A stretch of DNA of 64,000 nt from Nothopassalora personata (lineage: Eukaryota > Ascomycota > Dothideomycetes > Mycosphaerellales > Mycosphaerellaceae): assembly GCA_033816765.1 (NCBI GenBank), contig CM066287.1, positions 5,270,001-5,334,000 on the forward strand, in the 5' to 3' direction. Shown here piece by piece: positions 10,628-21,567 of this stretch; the stretch's first letter is position 1, and every line of letters starts with the position of its first letter. Both the position numbers and the translations under genes were made by a program. The notes below the pieces were generated by a model. It ran no database searches. It was not told where the DNA came from and saw only the letters and a list, made by a program, of their open reading frames with translations.

Positions 10628-11844
10628 ATGACAACCGCCAATTCGTCCTGCAGCCCAACACGCACCCCGCGAGCTGCTGTGCAGCCATGGCTTGGTTACC
10701 GACAGTGCTGGAATGAGTCCACTTTTGCTTTGTGCCACAAAGATCGGCCCTCGCCGGGCCGAACAATCTCAAAACAAATCGATGGATCAATAATAAGCCA
10801 AGGATCGAATCCTGTGCTTGTCCTTCTGCTCTGCTTGCTAGCCTTGTGTCGAGGTACGAAGGCCGACGTGGTATATGGCTTTGGCGACACGTTACCGCGA
10901 GAGCTGTTGTTCGACCGAAGCGAACCACCACCTCTTCCACGAATGCTGCTAGCACGACGGCAAGATGACTCCTCGTCGAGCCTGCCTTCTACCACAATAC
11001 GACCGACAGGGGCATCCACTCCCACTATTAGTGGATCGGGCATACAAACGGCCACCGAGACGGGATCATTCGTGCTTCCACAACCATTTGATACCGGCAT
11101 TGGCAACAACTTCACAACGACGACTTGTCCGACATTCTTTCAGAGCTTTTTGAGCAACCAGCAATTCCGCGATTGCTTCCCACTTTCCTTACTTTTGCAG
11201 GTGAGCCAGAATCATCAGTCCGTTGGAATATTCCAAACTAACGACATCTTCAGACTTCCAACAGCTTCTTTGCAGCTTCACGCTCACCCATACGTCTAGC
11301 CAAGACATTGAACGCAACATGCAACGTCAACTTCAACTCATGCTCGACTCTCATGGATCAATATGCCCAACAGATCCAACAAACCTCATACTGTGGCGCG
11401 GACCTCAAAATGCAGAACCCGATGGTCACCGAAGCCTACAATGGCTTCGTGTCGTACCCGACCCTGTACCGCGCCGGCTGCCTCACCGACACAGATGGCA
11501 ACTATTGCTACAGTGACGCCGTCATGAACACGTCCTCACCCAGCAGTAGCTACATCTACTACCTGCCACTGGGAGTCAAGCTCCCGGGCGGCGCACAACC
11601 GGCCTGTAACAACTGTCTGCAGAACACTATGGCTGTTTTCGAAGAAACCGCTGGGAATTCTAGTCAGCCACTCAGTCAGACCTATGTTGCTGCTGCAGAC
11701 CAAGTTCAGATGAACTGCGGTCCGCACTTTGTGGAGTCTTCGGTTACGAGGTCTGCGGCGTCTGCCTCACCATATCTACAGACATCATCTATTGGGCTCG
11801 GTGGTCTTTTGATGTCTCTCACCCTCCTCTGGAATTTGTTTTGA
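10628..11844 (+). CDS. DUF7729-type Cys-rich fungal protein, probably GPI-anchored
   Basis: Two exons, 10628-11200 and 11254-11844, with a 53-nt intron (GTGAGC donor, ACTAAC branch, CAG acceptor), giving 387 aa. An internal hydrophobic segment (VLVLLLCLLALC, about residue 60) can serve as signal or signal-anchor. A Ser/Thr-rich linker follows. The conserved DUF7729 core starts at PFDTGIGNNFTTTTCPTF, runs across the splice junction, and includes CNVNFNSCSTLMD, CGADLKMQNPMV, YNGFVSYPTLYRAGCL, YYLPLGVKLPGG and CNNCLQNTMAVFEE. The C-terminus is a hydrophobic tail after a Ser/Ala stretch, as in GPI-anchored cell-surface proteins. Function is unknown; the family name is from memory. Start choice: first ATG in frame. 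The signal lies far from it, so a later start or an unseen exon is possible. Confidence 0.78.
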
Positions 11845-11874
11845 GCGACTGCCATTTCGTTTTGTGTATGAGAA

Positions 11875-11893
11875 GAGAGAGAGAGAGAGATTA
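11875..11893. repeat. GA dinucleotide run
   Basis: Short (GA)n just downstream of the DUF7729 stop, probably in its 3' UTR. Confidence 0.85.
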
Positions 11894-12106
11894 AGTGCTG
11901 ATCTCGAGGGGATGGAAAAATCTATCTTGGAAATGTTTCGTCTGTTCTGTCCGATTTTGGATCTGATTAGCGAAGGCGTCTCGGCTTGGTAGGGAGCGGA
12001 AGGAACAGAAAGATCCTGCAGGGTCTTAGGGATCTGAACGGCGTTTCGAGACAGATGAAGAAGAACAAGCAGGAGAATTCGTTGTCGGGACTGCGACTGC
12101 ACAGCA

Positions 12107-12130
12107 TCATCATCATCATCGACTACACAG

Positions 12131-12182
<52 letters not shown>

Positions 12183-12192
12183 GCAATCATCA
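12107..12192. repeat. TCA trinucleotide microsatellite
   Basis: Two nearby blocks of (ATC/TCA)n separated by a short unique piece. The longer block has well over a dozen uninterrupted units. The frame reading poly-Ser through it has no other coding support. Confidence 0.9.
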
Positions 12193-13161
12193 TCGCAACA
12201 GCGGCGAGACCAGAGATTATGAGAAAGCCATCATTATTGTATACATCTTAATGCCGTAACCAGCACTTCCACGAGCCCAACTCGACATACGGACTCCACA
12301 CAGTACGTAACCCCTTTGCCCGTCCACTACCATAGAAGATCGCCAACACGGAAATCTTCCCCATACCCGCTTGCTCTCAACGTGTCGAAGAAACCATCCA
12401 TACCATACCATACCATACAGCATCCTGCTCTCCGACTGACTGATTTCCTCGAACGGGTGAGGTCCGAATCAAGAGATGGGTGGGTGGATGGGTGGGTGGG
12501 TGGCAGGCATGGGAGAGATGGCGACGAAAGTTCTGGCGACGATTTGGGTTGACAGGGATGCGTCGGGACATTGAACCCATGTATGCTGCTGCTGTTGCTG
12601 CTGTTGCTGCTGCTACTACTGGCATACCCCATGCATTCTTGCAGTACTTTCGGCATTATTATTGATGCTGACATGTGACGGCGCCGCTGACTTGGCTGTC
12701 CTGCCTTTCCCCTCGTTCTGTCATTGGACACTTTGTCATTAGATGTGAGGGGCACCGGCACCGTAAGCGAGTTCACGGCAGTCAGTCGAGGTCTTTTCAC
12801 GTCGCGACGCAGGTCGAAGTCGTGGAAGAGGAAGCGATGAGCTGATGTGAATAGAGAGGGCGGGTCCTAATGATTGTACATATTGTCGTGCTATAAAGGT
12901 ATTTCGAAATTAAAGCCATTTCGACAGACAGCTAGCTGCCGAAAACTTCCTCAGCCACCATCCCAACTGGTGACTCTGTTCACCTACAGCGACAGTCGAG
13001 GTAGAATTCCATTCGCGCCGATACTAATCTTCTTCCGGTTTGGTGGAGGCGCGCAAGCCAATACGTAGGAAATATGCTGAGGTCGTGTAAGGCTATGCGG
13101 GGTGGCACGTCGTCACTCCGTGTTGTTCATTATCGTCGTTGATGCATTATCTGGCAGGTCT
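12193..13161. other. Intergenic, low-complexity rich
   Basis: Holds a CATAC pentamer run (about 12398-12418), a GGTGGGTG-type run (about 12478-12502) and a (TGC/TGT)n run (about 12584-12616). No gene or RNA recognised. It lies between two convergent genes. Confidence 0.5.
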
Positions 13162-14802
13162 TCAAAAGCAGAAGACCACACCGTGCATTTCTGAGGCAAG
13201 CTGCTGTGTCGCTTGGCCTTTGGATTCTGCTGGTACCGAGTTTCGGTCTCCTTTGTTGGTAGTCGTGGAGGACATGACTTTCGTCAGCTGAAGGTTGTCC
13301 ATGCAGTGTTCAATGTGGTTGATCTGGTCGTCTTCTCCTGCCGAGATGGAGCTTGAAGAGAGCTGACCTGCGTTGCTCATCGATCCGTTTGATGATCGGT
13401 GGGAGCTCGATCGCGCAAGGCCGATCTCCTTCTCGAAGTCGTGAGATTTGTATGATGGTGGCTGCAATTCCCACTCTTCCAGCATCTCCATGCGCCAGTT
13501 GATCTTTACCCGCTTGCCATCTGCGATAATGATATCACTTGCGCGCGGTGAATCTCCGAGCAGGACAGGAAGGCACCTCTTGATGTAGCGTTGGATCTGA
13601 GCTGCCGATCGGTCGTGAGGCGGCTGCCACTTTCCGTCGTCTGTGAAGTTGATCGCCGGTGAAGCGTGGATCATGTCCTCGGAGAAAGTCGAGTTCATGG
13701 TGGTACTGGTCGCTGAGCGATGATTGCTGGGTCGGACTGGTCGGGCTTGTGATGAAGGGTCCATAGCAGTTTCGCCCGCTTCACGCATCGTGGAGAGATC
13801 GATTTCCTCTTCTTCTCGTGCTGGAGTTTGCGGCATCTCCACCACCTCCGGAATGACACCTTGGCGAATGGCGTTTTGCTCTGTAGCATTTGCGTTGGCA
13901 AAGCGCGGAGCCACTTGACTGAGAATGCGCTCTTGCTCGGCAATCAGAGCAGGATCCGTAAGATCTGCTCCGTTGAATTGCGGCCGTTGCTGTCTCCTCC
14001 GCCGCCGTGGGATTGTACACTGTCGAGGCATGCCCCGATCATCCAGCGGTTGTGAGACATCTATCGCAGCAGCCAGTGCATGTATGAATGCATATATGCG
14101 CTCCTCGTCCGGGTCCGCAAGTATGATTTGATGAGTCTCCGCACGTAGACGCAGACTGGTTTGGCGGACCGCCTTGAACAGGTCTGGATCTTTCTGCCAT
14201 GCTTTCCAGCGTGCGCTGTGTGGGATGAGGTGTGCTAGTCGAGATTGTGGCACGAGAACGGCGTGGTGCGCATCTGGTGCCAAGCCGACTTCCGCGTGCT
14301 GTAGAGTATACGTCTGCAGGAGCTTGCCAGCGCCTCCGTCCTTTAGTTTGTGGATGCCGAGAAGCGTTCCTCTGAGCACGACGTACACGTCCCTCCATTC
14401 GCCCTCGCTTATTGGAGCGAGCGGGTTGATCGACTCGACTTTGAGGAGCAGCTTGGCTTCGGCCTGGACCGTGCAGGAGTAGCTTGGCAGTGGCTCAACA
14501 CCTTCGGTCAGAGACCGGGCTATCCTCGGCCTCGCGGCAGACGCACAAGCATGCGCATACGCAGGTGGTGAGTCGGTCGAAGGTGCACATGAAGTCTGGA
14601 AGACGCTGTAGTGGCTCGTCACTCGATGTCTCGTCGCTCTCGTCGATGTTCGGTGGTGGGTCGTGGCATGCGCTACTGCCGCCGGCACCGGGACATCCTG
14701 GATCGCATCCGGCGTTGCCACATTCTCGACATGCGAACAGACCATTTGCCTTCGACGACGGAGGTTTTCTGCGCCCAGCAGGTTGAGAGTGAAGGGTGCC
14801 AT
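13162..14802 (-). CDS. PH-domain protein
   Basis: Single-exon reading frame of 546 aa from the ATG at 14802 (MAPFTLNLLGAENL). The frame also stays open upstream through a run of about 20 C (minus strand), but that part encodes only Pro and is more likely 5' UTR. A pleckstrin-homology-like domain lies at about residues 113-250 (KLLLKVESINPLAPI, EWRDVYVVLRGTLLGIHKL, YTLQHAEVGLA, SLRLRAETHQIILADPDEE, YAFIHALAAAIDV). The canonical C-terminal helix Trp is not evident. A basic cluster (RRRRRQQRPQ) and an acidic segment (AREEEEIDL) follow. The C-terminal half is Ser-rich and probably disordered, with one conserved-looking piece (IQRYIKRCLPVLLGDSPR). A role in binding phosphoinositides or in cortical scaffolding is inference only. 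Confidence 0.75.
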   Translation of the reverse strand: MAPFTLNLLGAENLRRRRQMVCSHVENVATPDAIQDVPVPAAVAHATTHHRTSTRATRHRVTSHYSVFQTSCAPSTDSPPAYAHACASAARPRIARSLTEGVEPLPSYSCTVQAEAKLLLKVESINPLAPISEGEWRDVYVVLRGTLLGIHKLKDGGAGKLLQTYTLQHAEVGLAPDAHHAVLVPQSRLAHLIPHSARWKAWQKDPDLFKAVRQTSLRLRAETHQIILADPDEERIYAFIHALAAAIDVSQPLDDRGMPRQCTIPRRRRRQQRPQFNGADLTDPALIAEQERILSQVAPRFANANATEQNAIRQGVIPEVVEMPQTPAREEEEIDLSTMREAGETAMDPSSQARPVRPSNHRSATSTTMNSTFSEDMIHASPAINFTDDGKWQPPHDRSAAQIQRYIKRCLPVLLGDSPRASDIIIADGKRVKINWRMEMLEEWELQPPSYKSHDFEKEIGLARSSSHRSSNGSMSNAGQLSSSSISAGEDDQINHIEHCMDNLQLTKVMSSTTTNKGDRNSVPAESKGQATQQLASEMHGVVFCF

Positions 14803-14808
14803 GGTCGT

Positions 14809-14829
14809 TGGGGGGGGGGGGGGGGGGGG
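14809..14829. repeat. Poly-G tract (about 20 nt)
   Basis: Homopolymer run directly upstream of the PH-domain gene's ATG (that gene is on the minus strand, so it appears as poly-C in the transcript leader). Length is likely to vary between isolates and sequencing runs. Confidence 0.9.
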
Positions 14830-16289
14830 TGAGCCGCGCTCGAGGCAAGACACGACAAACAAAGCTTATTAGGTGGTGATGCGACCTTCACTGCCCTTGG
14901 TCGCACAGGTCGGATGTCTGCCCACGGCTCATGAGACTGCGTCCCGGTGCGGTGGTCCGGACTGATCGAGAAGCATCGATCGTGATCACGCTCGCATGCT
15001 ACCACTTCCGCTCGCTATGCTTCTGTTGATGGGGTCGCTGTGATCGCTCCTCAGCGTCGACGTCGTGCGCTTCGTTGAGGTCGAGTGTTGATAATAAGAA
15101 TGCGGCCGAGTCGTGTGATGAAGTGCAGAGCCGAACGAAGCTCTAGTTCTATCCTTTGTGTGCCAGCAGAGCTTCCTGGTCACTCCCTACGCGGTTACGC
15201 CTCTCTCCCCGCTCGTGGTCCCTGCTTTACGAGGTGCAGTAGTACTAATGAGTGTGTGTGTGTGTGTGTGTGTACTCGGTGAGTCTGTGCGTGCACGTTC
15301 CCTGCTGGTCGAACGCAAGGCGATAAAAATCCCTCACCGTATAATAAATGAACGATGATTAAGCGATCATCGACTTGCCACGCGAGCAGCGCAGCGGGCC
15401 TGACGCTTTTTGAACCTCCCGCATGCTCCTGCTCGAACCGTGCGCTGCTGGTTCGGCCGGCGTAGCGTGAATCGCCAAAGTCTTTCCCGCGTCTGGAACA
15501 GTTGCCCAGAACGGCGACGCCCGCGAAGCGAGCCCCTTGGCACACCAATCGTAACGCTCCATCTGACATCCACCACCATCGACGCGGCACTGGATGCACG
15601 ACGGCAGGGTCTGGGTTTTGGCTGGAAGGAGCATCTGGTACCGCCCCGAAGCTGAGCGCCGCGGCTGATTGACGTCTCACAAGCCAGCAACATCTTCGCA
15701 CTCAACTTATAGCACCAACAGATGGACATCAGCAATAACAGCCATATCCTTCGTCACAAGTAGCAGGGCAGGCATGCCACGCTTCGCTGAGCCCCGGCCA
15801 TATAAGGTTTCCTCCAGCGCAACCCCGCGGCCGCCACATGTCGACAAGTCACCAACCGTCATGCGCCACGGCAGTTCTGGGCCAAAGCCTTCAGTACTGT
15901 AGTGGACTCTGGACTTGAGCCCATTGTCTACCAACGCAATTGCATTGCTCATCAATGCAGTAGACCAAGCGCACGCTCGAGACTGGCCAAAGTCGTGTCT
16001 GCCAAGACTCCAGTCTGCCTGTGCTACGCTACATGCTAAAGCTTACAGCAGGTGGTATATCGTCGTGGTCCTCGTAGCTCATTCATAGCCTCTTTGGCTT
16101 CAGCATGTCCCAGACTAGGAAGCTTTTCGTTCCATCGTACAATTTGATCTTGAACAAGATCATATCTAGCCCTCGCGCCTCCTTTTCAGCCACAACCCGG
16201 GCCGCGGCCGTTTCTCACAAGCCGAGCTGCGATTCAGTGTCTCGCCGAGCGATCATCCGCATCATTCCATCATTAAAGAACCCAGAGAC
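14830..16289. other. Intergenic region between the PH-domain gene and the C2H2 gene
   Basis: About 1.46 kb with a (GT)n run near 15252-15274. No open frame has recognisable motifs or splice support. It probably comprises the PH-gene promoter and the 3' end of the C2H2 gene. Confidence 0.5.
15252..15274. repeat. GT dinucleotide microsatellite
   Basis: About eleven uninterrupted GT units in non-coding sequence. Confidence 0.85.
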
Positions 16290-18121
16290 TTATGGCGCCA
16301 TGCCCGGAGCGCCTCCTTCAGATCCTTGCGTACCGGTACGTCGTCGACGCTGCTTCTGTATGGCACCTTGCGATCGTTGCGCTAACACTTCACGCAATGC
16401 CGGATCATCGCGATCCTTATCGACGTGATGAACACGGACGTGTCTGGAAACAACCTTGTCAGTGTACGCGAGAGCTTGTTATCGAGGGTGTGCACTCACC
16501 TCTGCAGGTTGTCTGGTCTCGGGTAGCGATGCTCCCGGTCAGGGCAGAACGGGCAGACATAGCCGGGGGAATTGTGCACCAGACCATGCCGTATCATTTC
16601 GTTCTTACGTTTGAATCCTTTACCACCCTCGCTGCGTGGACACTCTCTTACTGGACAGTAGTGAGGTCTATTCTGACTGTGCACATTGCGATGCGAACTA
16701 GTAGCACGTCAGCATTTCTTGAGTGAGTTGGAAAGCAGATTAAGCGTACCTAAGCAAGTATTGAGTTTGAAAAGGTATCGCATTGCAGCCCGGATATTCG
16801 CATTTGAATCCTCCTGGAATCACCGGCATTCCTGGCGGCGGTGGTAAGATAGGTCTTGAAGTCCCATCTGGCGGCAGAAATGGTGGTCCTTCTGTTGGCG
16901 TTGTATGCGAAGTACTGTAACCTCCATCCGTGCTTGCGCTTGTTTGCGTACCGTGACTTCCGGTAGAGGATGCCGACGGCAGTGAAGGGACGGAGGGCGG
17001 CAAATTAGGAGTCGTCGCGCTCGACGACCTTCGATCAACATAGTAACTGGGATGAGCGACCTGCGTTGGCGAGCCGAACTGGAGAGCTTCGCCGATAGTA
17101 TTGGTCGGCGACCTCGCGAACGCGCTGAGCCCAGCGGGTGACGTCTGCGCACTGTGCGGGTATGTTGATGGGAAGTATGATATCATGGGTGAGGTGGTGG
17201 AACTGATGGAGGACGGAATAAATTAGCTTTCATCAAGTATGTCTTGGCTTGTATTCATCAAGCCTGCTGGACTCCAACTTACCTTATGGAATGGCTGTGT
17301 TGACGCGCAGGCAGAGGAGGCCGCGATTCTGAGGTCGTTGGCTGTTGCGATGCTATGTCCGCCAGATCGGCCAGCTGGCGAAATGATGGCAGACTTCCTG
17401 TCCTCTGGTCGTTGACTGTAGTAGTCTCTGTCGTTGGAGAACTGGCATGCACGGCTGGTAGGATGTGGGCGGCGTCCTCACCGATCTGGATCACGTGTTT
17501 GCGTAGAGTCGGTGATTGAACAATCGAGTCTGGGGCATCCCCAACAGCAGGTGGCTGCATCGACGGTTGTAAATTCGATCTTGAAGTACCTTCACTCTCG
17601 CGATCCGCGTGCTGTTTTGTTACCCGGGGTACGCTCTCGAAATTTTCTTGGGCGGAATCCACGCGATGGCCTGGTCTTGAGGGCAACTCAACAGTATCGC
17701 CTGGCGACTGTGGTGATTTCGTCTCGCCATGCTTTATCGCCAGTGCAGCTGTGTTCTGCAACTGATCACGGCTTCCACCGGTACTGGATCCGGACAAGCC
17801 TGGCCCAACTGCATCCTGAATCGTTCCGGCATTGTGAAGATGTCGTTCGTCTGGCGGACCAACTTGCTGAGTCATTGTTTCTGGTTCGATATCCAACAAG
17901 CCGTGGCTCGAGGACAACGAACCTGAACGGGAGGGACTTGGGCCTAGACCTAGGACATCAATGCCAGGATCGCGAGTAGGATGTCTGAAATGGGCACTGA
18001 TCGGTGGCAACTGAATGGTCTCACTACTACGCCGCCCAGGCTTTATCTCCTCGAGAGGCAGATGATCAGGATGCACTATTGGTCCGTCTTGGTCGAAGTA
18101 GTCTTCATCTGTCGAGGTCAT
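16290..18121 (-). CDS. C2H2 zinc-finger transcription factor
   Basis: Four exons: 18121-17283, 17202-16750, 16697-16500 and 16443-16290. The introns are 80, 52 and 56 nt, all GT-AG with GCTAATT, GCTGAC and ACTGAC branch sites. Splicing joins four separate frames into one 547-aa protein, which is strong support. The N-terminal ~400 residues are Ser/Pro/Gln-rich and disordered. The C-terminus carries the fingers: FKCEYPGCNAIPFQTQYLL then SSHRNVH; PHYCPVRECPR with GKGFKRKNEMIRHGLVH; and YVCPFCPDREHRYPRPDNLQ with RHVRVHH. This finger block followed by VDKDRDDPALREVL is common to a conserved group of filamentous-fungal regulators with no agreed name. An ATG at 18241 is in frame upstream, but MTSTDEDYFDQDGP at 18121 is a more protein-like start. 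Confidence 0.88.
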
Positions 18122-19376
18122 CCAGACACCGTCGAGCCAGAAAGCTGTCGGCAATAGGTTTGTGCCTCCAGATGATGATCCGACGCAGCCACGAGCAGCG
18201 AGACGGCACACTACTGTGACAATGTTCGTCGATGTATCCAATGTCGAATGCTGCGTTCGTAATGGGCCGTCTATCTTTCGGTGTACGGTGTCCAGGTATC
18301 AAGCGCTGTTGAGAAAGCGATGTTTGAGCGCGGAGATTGCCTGGGTCGCATGTCAGCTCTACGTTGAGTACGCTGCCTTCACCGCAAATGGGTTGTGGAG
18401 TCTGTAAGAGCACGAGCGCTATTGAACACAAGCAAGCGATGCGACGAGCTCGAGCGAAAGCTCAGATAGCTGGACAGCAGCGTGCTAGGATGGTACGGAG
18501 TAGATGCAGGAGTCACGCGCAATACGACTGCGTTGTTCCAAATGACGGCGGCGATGCAGACGTGCGCGCTGTGGCATGTCTGCTGTCGCGATATTGCTTC
18601 CCGTAGTGCAACAGGTACCTGGGGCAACATACCGAATCATGTTCAGCAGAGCCTCGGATGACGTCGAGCCACGCTCAGGCGGGATGGAAAGGTTAACAGA
18701 CGGTGCGGAGCTCGTGCGGGATTCTGGTGGGTTGAAGTGCGTGATGCTGTGATGCTGTGCTGAGGCTCTGCAGACTGGCAGTGGTTTTGTCTGCAAGAGC
18801 CAACTGTGGAAGCCCGTCCTAGAAATGACTCGATAGACTCGTCGTTAGGCTGTCGATTGCCAGGTCGCAGACTCGCAGTCCAGACCAGGTGGAGTTGCCG
18901 AGCCGTTTGGCGGCTGTCGATCGCTTCCTCGGCCGGGTGCCGTTCGAGCGCCGTTCGAGCAGCTCTACGGTGTAGTGTGTACCTCTTATTACTGTACAGA
19001 CATGGAGGCATTCGTGAAACAAAACGGTATCGCAACACGAGATTATTACGTCGGCCACCAATGAAGCCGTCAGATAATAATAATAATGATGATATCTCGT
19101 TTCGACACCCCGCAATGAACCGACTCGGCCTGCAGCTCTCCGAGCGGCTGAAGTAGGGCGTGCAGGCTGATGAGGAGGCTGAAGCTGCGAGCATTCCGAC
19201 GATGATGACGATGACTGGACGGCGTCACTGATAATAACACCTGCTCGCAGCTGCTGCGCGCGGGTCATGTCGCTTGGGACAGGTTGTTGTTGTGCAATGG
19301 GCAGCACCTCGACCGCGGGAGCCTGACACGTGAGCGCCGTCATCCACCGTTCACCGGGCCGAGCCAGGTTGCCACG
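18122..19376. promoter_or_regulatory. Divergent intergenic region, C2H2 gene / DHH gene
   Basis: About 1.25 kb between the divergent starts. Several unrelated open frames occur on both strands without motifs. I see no RNA gene. Long upstream regions are usual for regulatory genes like the C2H2 factor. Confidence 0.5.
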
Positions 19377-20823
19377 ATGGTTGTGTGTTGCGATGGAGAA
19401 AGTCGAGCTCTCAGCCTCGTTCCCTTCCTCACTCCCTTTTCAGCATGCTATGCTGTTACCTGGAGCACTAAGGATGAAGATGGACGGGTCCAATGGCCTG
19501 CACCGAAGGCTGCCATCGATAGAGCCCGAGAGATTATCGTGGAGTGGTAAGTCATTCATCTGTCTCGTCGTTCTACACCGCCATTGCCAACAGCGGACTT
19601 TGAAACGATGATGCAATCTGCGTTCTTCAATGGCGGTCTTATACGATGAAATCATCGATGCGCAATTGACAGTGCGTGATGACACCATATGGATAGACTA
19701 TGTACTGATAGATTGACAGTGCAAATGCCCGCAAGACCACCGTCATCGTACCCGACAAAGATGCCGATGGGTTATCGGCGGGTGCAATATTGAGGCATAC
19801 CCTCCTCCTGCTAGGTCTGCCGAAAGACTTGATACACGTGCACCTGCTCACGAAGGGTAACACTGTGCACAGCGACGAGGAGCGTACACGGATTGCCTCA
19901 TTCAAACCTGGACACATCTTTGTCGTCGACCAGGGCAGCCGCGCCAGTCCGCCTCTGATCGGAGGCCAGCATGTCGGACTGGTCATCGATCACCACTACG
20001 CAACAGAGAAGGATTTCCCCGAGGACTCGGAGCATATCACGGCCTGCCACTCTCCACCGGTAGCAACATCGTCGCTATTAACGTACCACCTTTGCGAGGC
20101 TCTACATCCGGACGTCGCCTCGAGATGCGACTGGCTGTGCATTGTAAGTCGATGGCAGAACTACTTGCAGTTGTGACAGAGCCCGCAGAACCTAGATTGG
20201 CCTCATGACCTCGCCACATACCCAGCACGGACCCTCGTGGATCTCCTCGGGTTCCAAGGTAAAGAAAGGACCAACTCGCTCTGTCACTACTGCATGAAAT
20301 TGGCTTGCTGACAGTGAACACTTACTGACTCAAACATTCTCAGGTGGGCACGCATGGCGACCTGGGGAACACTTTGAAGTGGGAGGAGCCTTTTCCGTGA
20401 GTCCCAGGCCCTTGCACTTGCAAGGGAATGTTGATATACTAATGCAGTCGCAGCGATATGAAGATGACCCTGAAGAAGTATACGAAGAAGACATTGAACG
20501 ATGTCGTCTCGTTGGTGAACGCGCCCAGAAGGACCGCCACGTACGATGTTAAGAGCGCATGGGACAGTCTTGCTGAGACGCTGGAGCCAGCGTCTGTACT
20601 GAAGAATACGAGGCTTCTCGCAGCTCGCGCTGAAGTAAACGCAGAAGTGGAGCGCTGCACGCACACAGCACCGCAGTTCTCCCCCGATGGAAAGATTGCA
20701 GTCTTCAAGATCGCTAGTGAAGCCCAAGTCCACCCTGTCATTGCGACGCGTTGGTCGCCATCACTTCGATTCTCGGCATGTGCGAGTGTTGCAGTACACT
20801 GCTCTCATCACCTAAGCTTCTAA
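19377..20823 (+). CDS. DHH-superfamily phosphoesterase-like protein
   Basis: Predicted metal-dependent phosphoesterase of the DHH/RecJ superfamily. Four exons: 19377-19546, 19720-20143, 20344-20396 and 20454-20823. The introns are 173, 200 and 57 nt with GTAAGT, GTAAGT and GTGAGT donors. The spliced product is 338 aa. The metal-binding motifs are intact: IVPDKDADGLSAG (motif I), IFVVDQGSR (motif II) and VGLVIDHHYA (motif III, DHH). Conserved downstream pieces include ACHSPPVATSSLLTYHLC, GTHGDLGNTLKW and SLVNAPRRTATYDV. The last ~28 residues, after HPVIATRW, do not resemble what I recall of the family, so the C-terminus may be truncated or frame-shifted; coding-like debris follows (see 21241-21447). 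The start is uncertain: homologous sequence begins near DEDGRVQWPAPK, and the ATG at 19377 is simply the in-frame choice. Confidence 0.78.
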
Positions 20824-21240
20824 TACCGTTTCTCATTCCCTGGCACAAATGAAGAGAATTCTGAACAGTCGTCACTGAGCTCGAACCAGGAGAAGAAGGT
20901 GCAGGACATTTAGATATGTGGTCGAGATGCACCCTTCGTTTAGTGTCGTCAGACCTCTCTAGAGACAAGCAAAGGTATCCAGCATCTTCTTAGCAGTTGA
21001 CTCTTGACAATTTCGTCGTGGTATATTCCAGGCATGCTCAGACCGCAATTGCCGAATGGGTAACGGTAAGGTTTCCCGTTACTGATGCTTAGAACGCCTA
21101 ACGCCCTCTGAGAAAGATCTGCATCGCCACCTCCACTTACACAACTCGTCAACTTTCCCAGAGCCACGGCTCGATGTCGCTCCGCGAAAACAACTGTCAC
21201 TGCAAGATTGATATGCCTGGCTGCTTCACCATTGCGCTGA

Positions 21241-21447
21241 AGTTTTCGAGGCCGCGCCTATCAGGTTATCGGCGACAGTGCCTATGAACAATACTTTCAC
21301 CAGTCGACGATCCATCAGCAGCGGCTCGAAACCTTTCTTCGCGATAGAACTCCGCGACAATTGGAAGGTCGACACCGGAGCCATGAAGCTCTTGCCGAAG
21401 CTAGCAACATTCTTGTTATGCTTGTTCGCGCTAAGCAGTTTGCCTAG
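21241..21447 (+). pseudogene. Orphan coding-like stretch
   Basis: A 68-codon frame without ATG reads like a protein C-terminus (AYEQYFHQSTIHQQ, HEALAEASNILVMLVRAKQ) and ends at TAG 21445. It lies just after the DHH gene, whose C-terminus looks short, but I cannot show that the two belong together. It could be the last exon or a relic of a lost neighbour. No family recognised. Confidence 0.25.
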
Positions 21448-21567
21448 AATACCGCTATTCCCGACTTCTATGCGATCGTCTTTGGTTGCAGCTTGTTAAA
21501 GGTGAGCCGTTTCGCACCTCATGTCCATCTGTCTGATCACGAAGACACCTCGACCCTCCCCGCCAAC

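Noticed and set aside
14495..14848. Extension of the PH-domain protein through the poly-C run
   Set aside because: It would add only a Pro homopolymer and a short non-conserved leader. The ATG at 14802 just after it is the better start.
19720..20143. DHH exon as bacterial RecJ or an exopolyphosphatase by transfer
   Set aside because: It has typical fungal introns and local codon use. The DHH motifs alone do not show nuclease or PPX identity.
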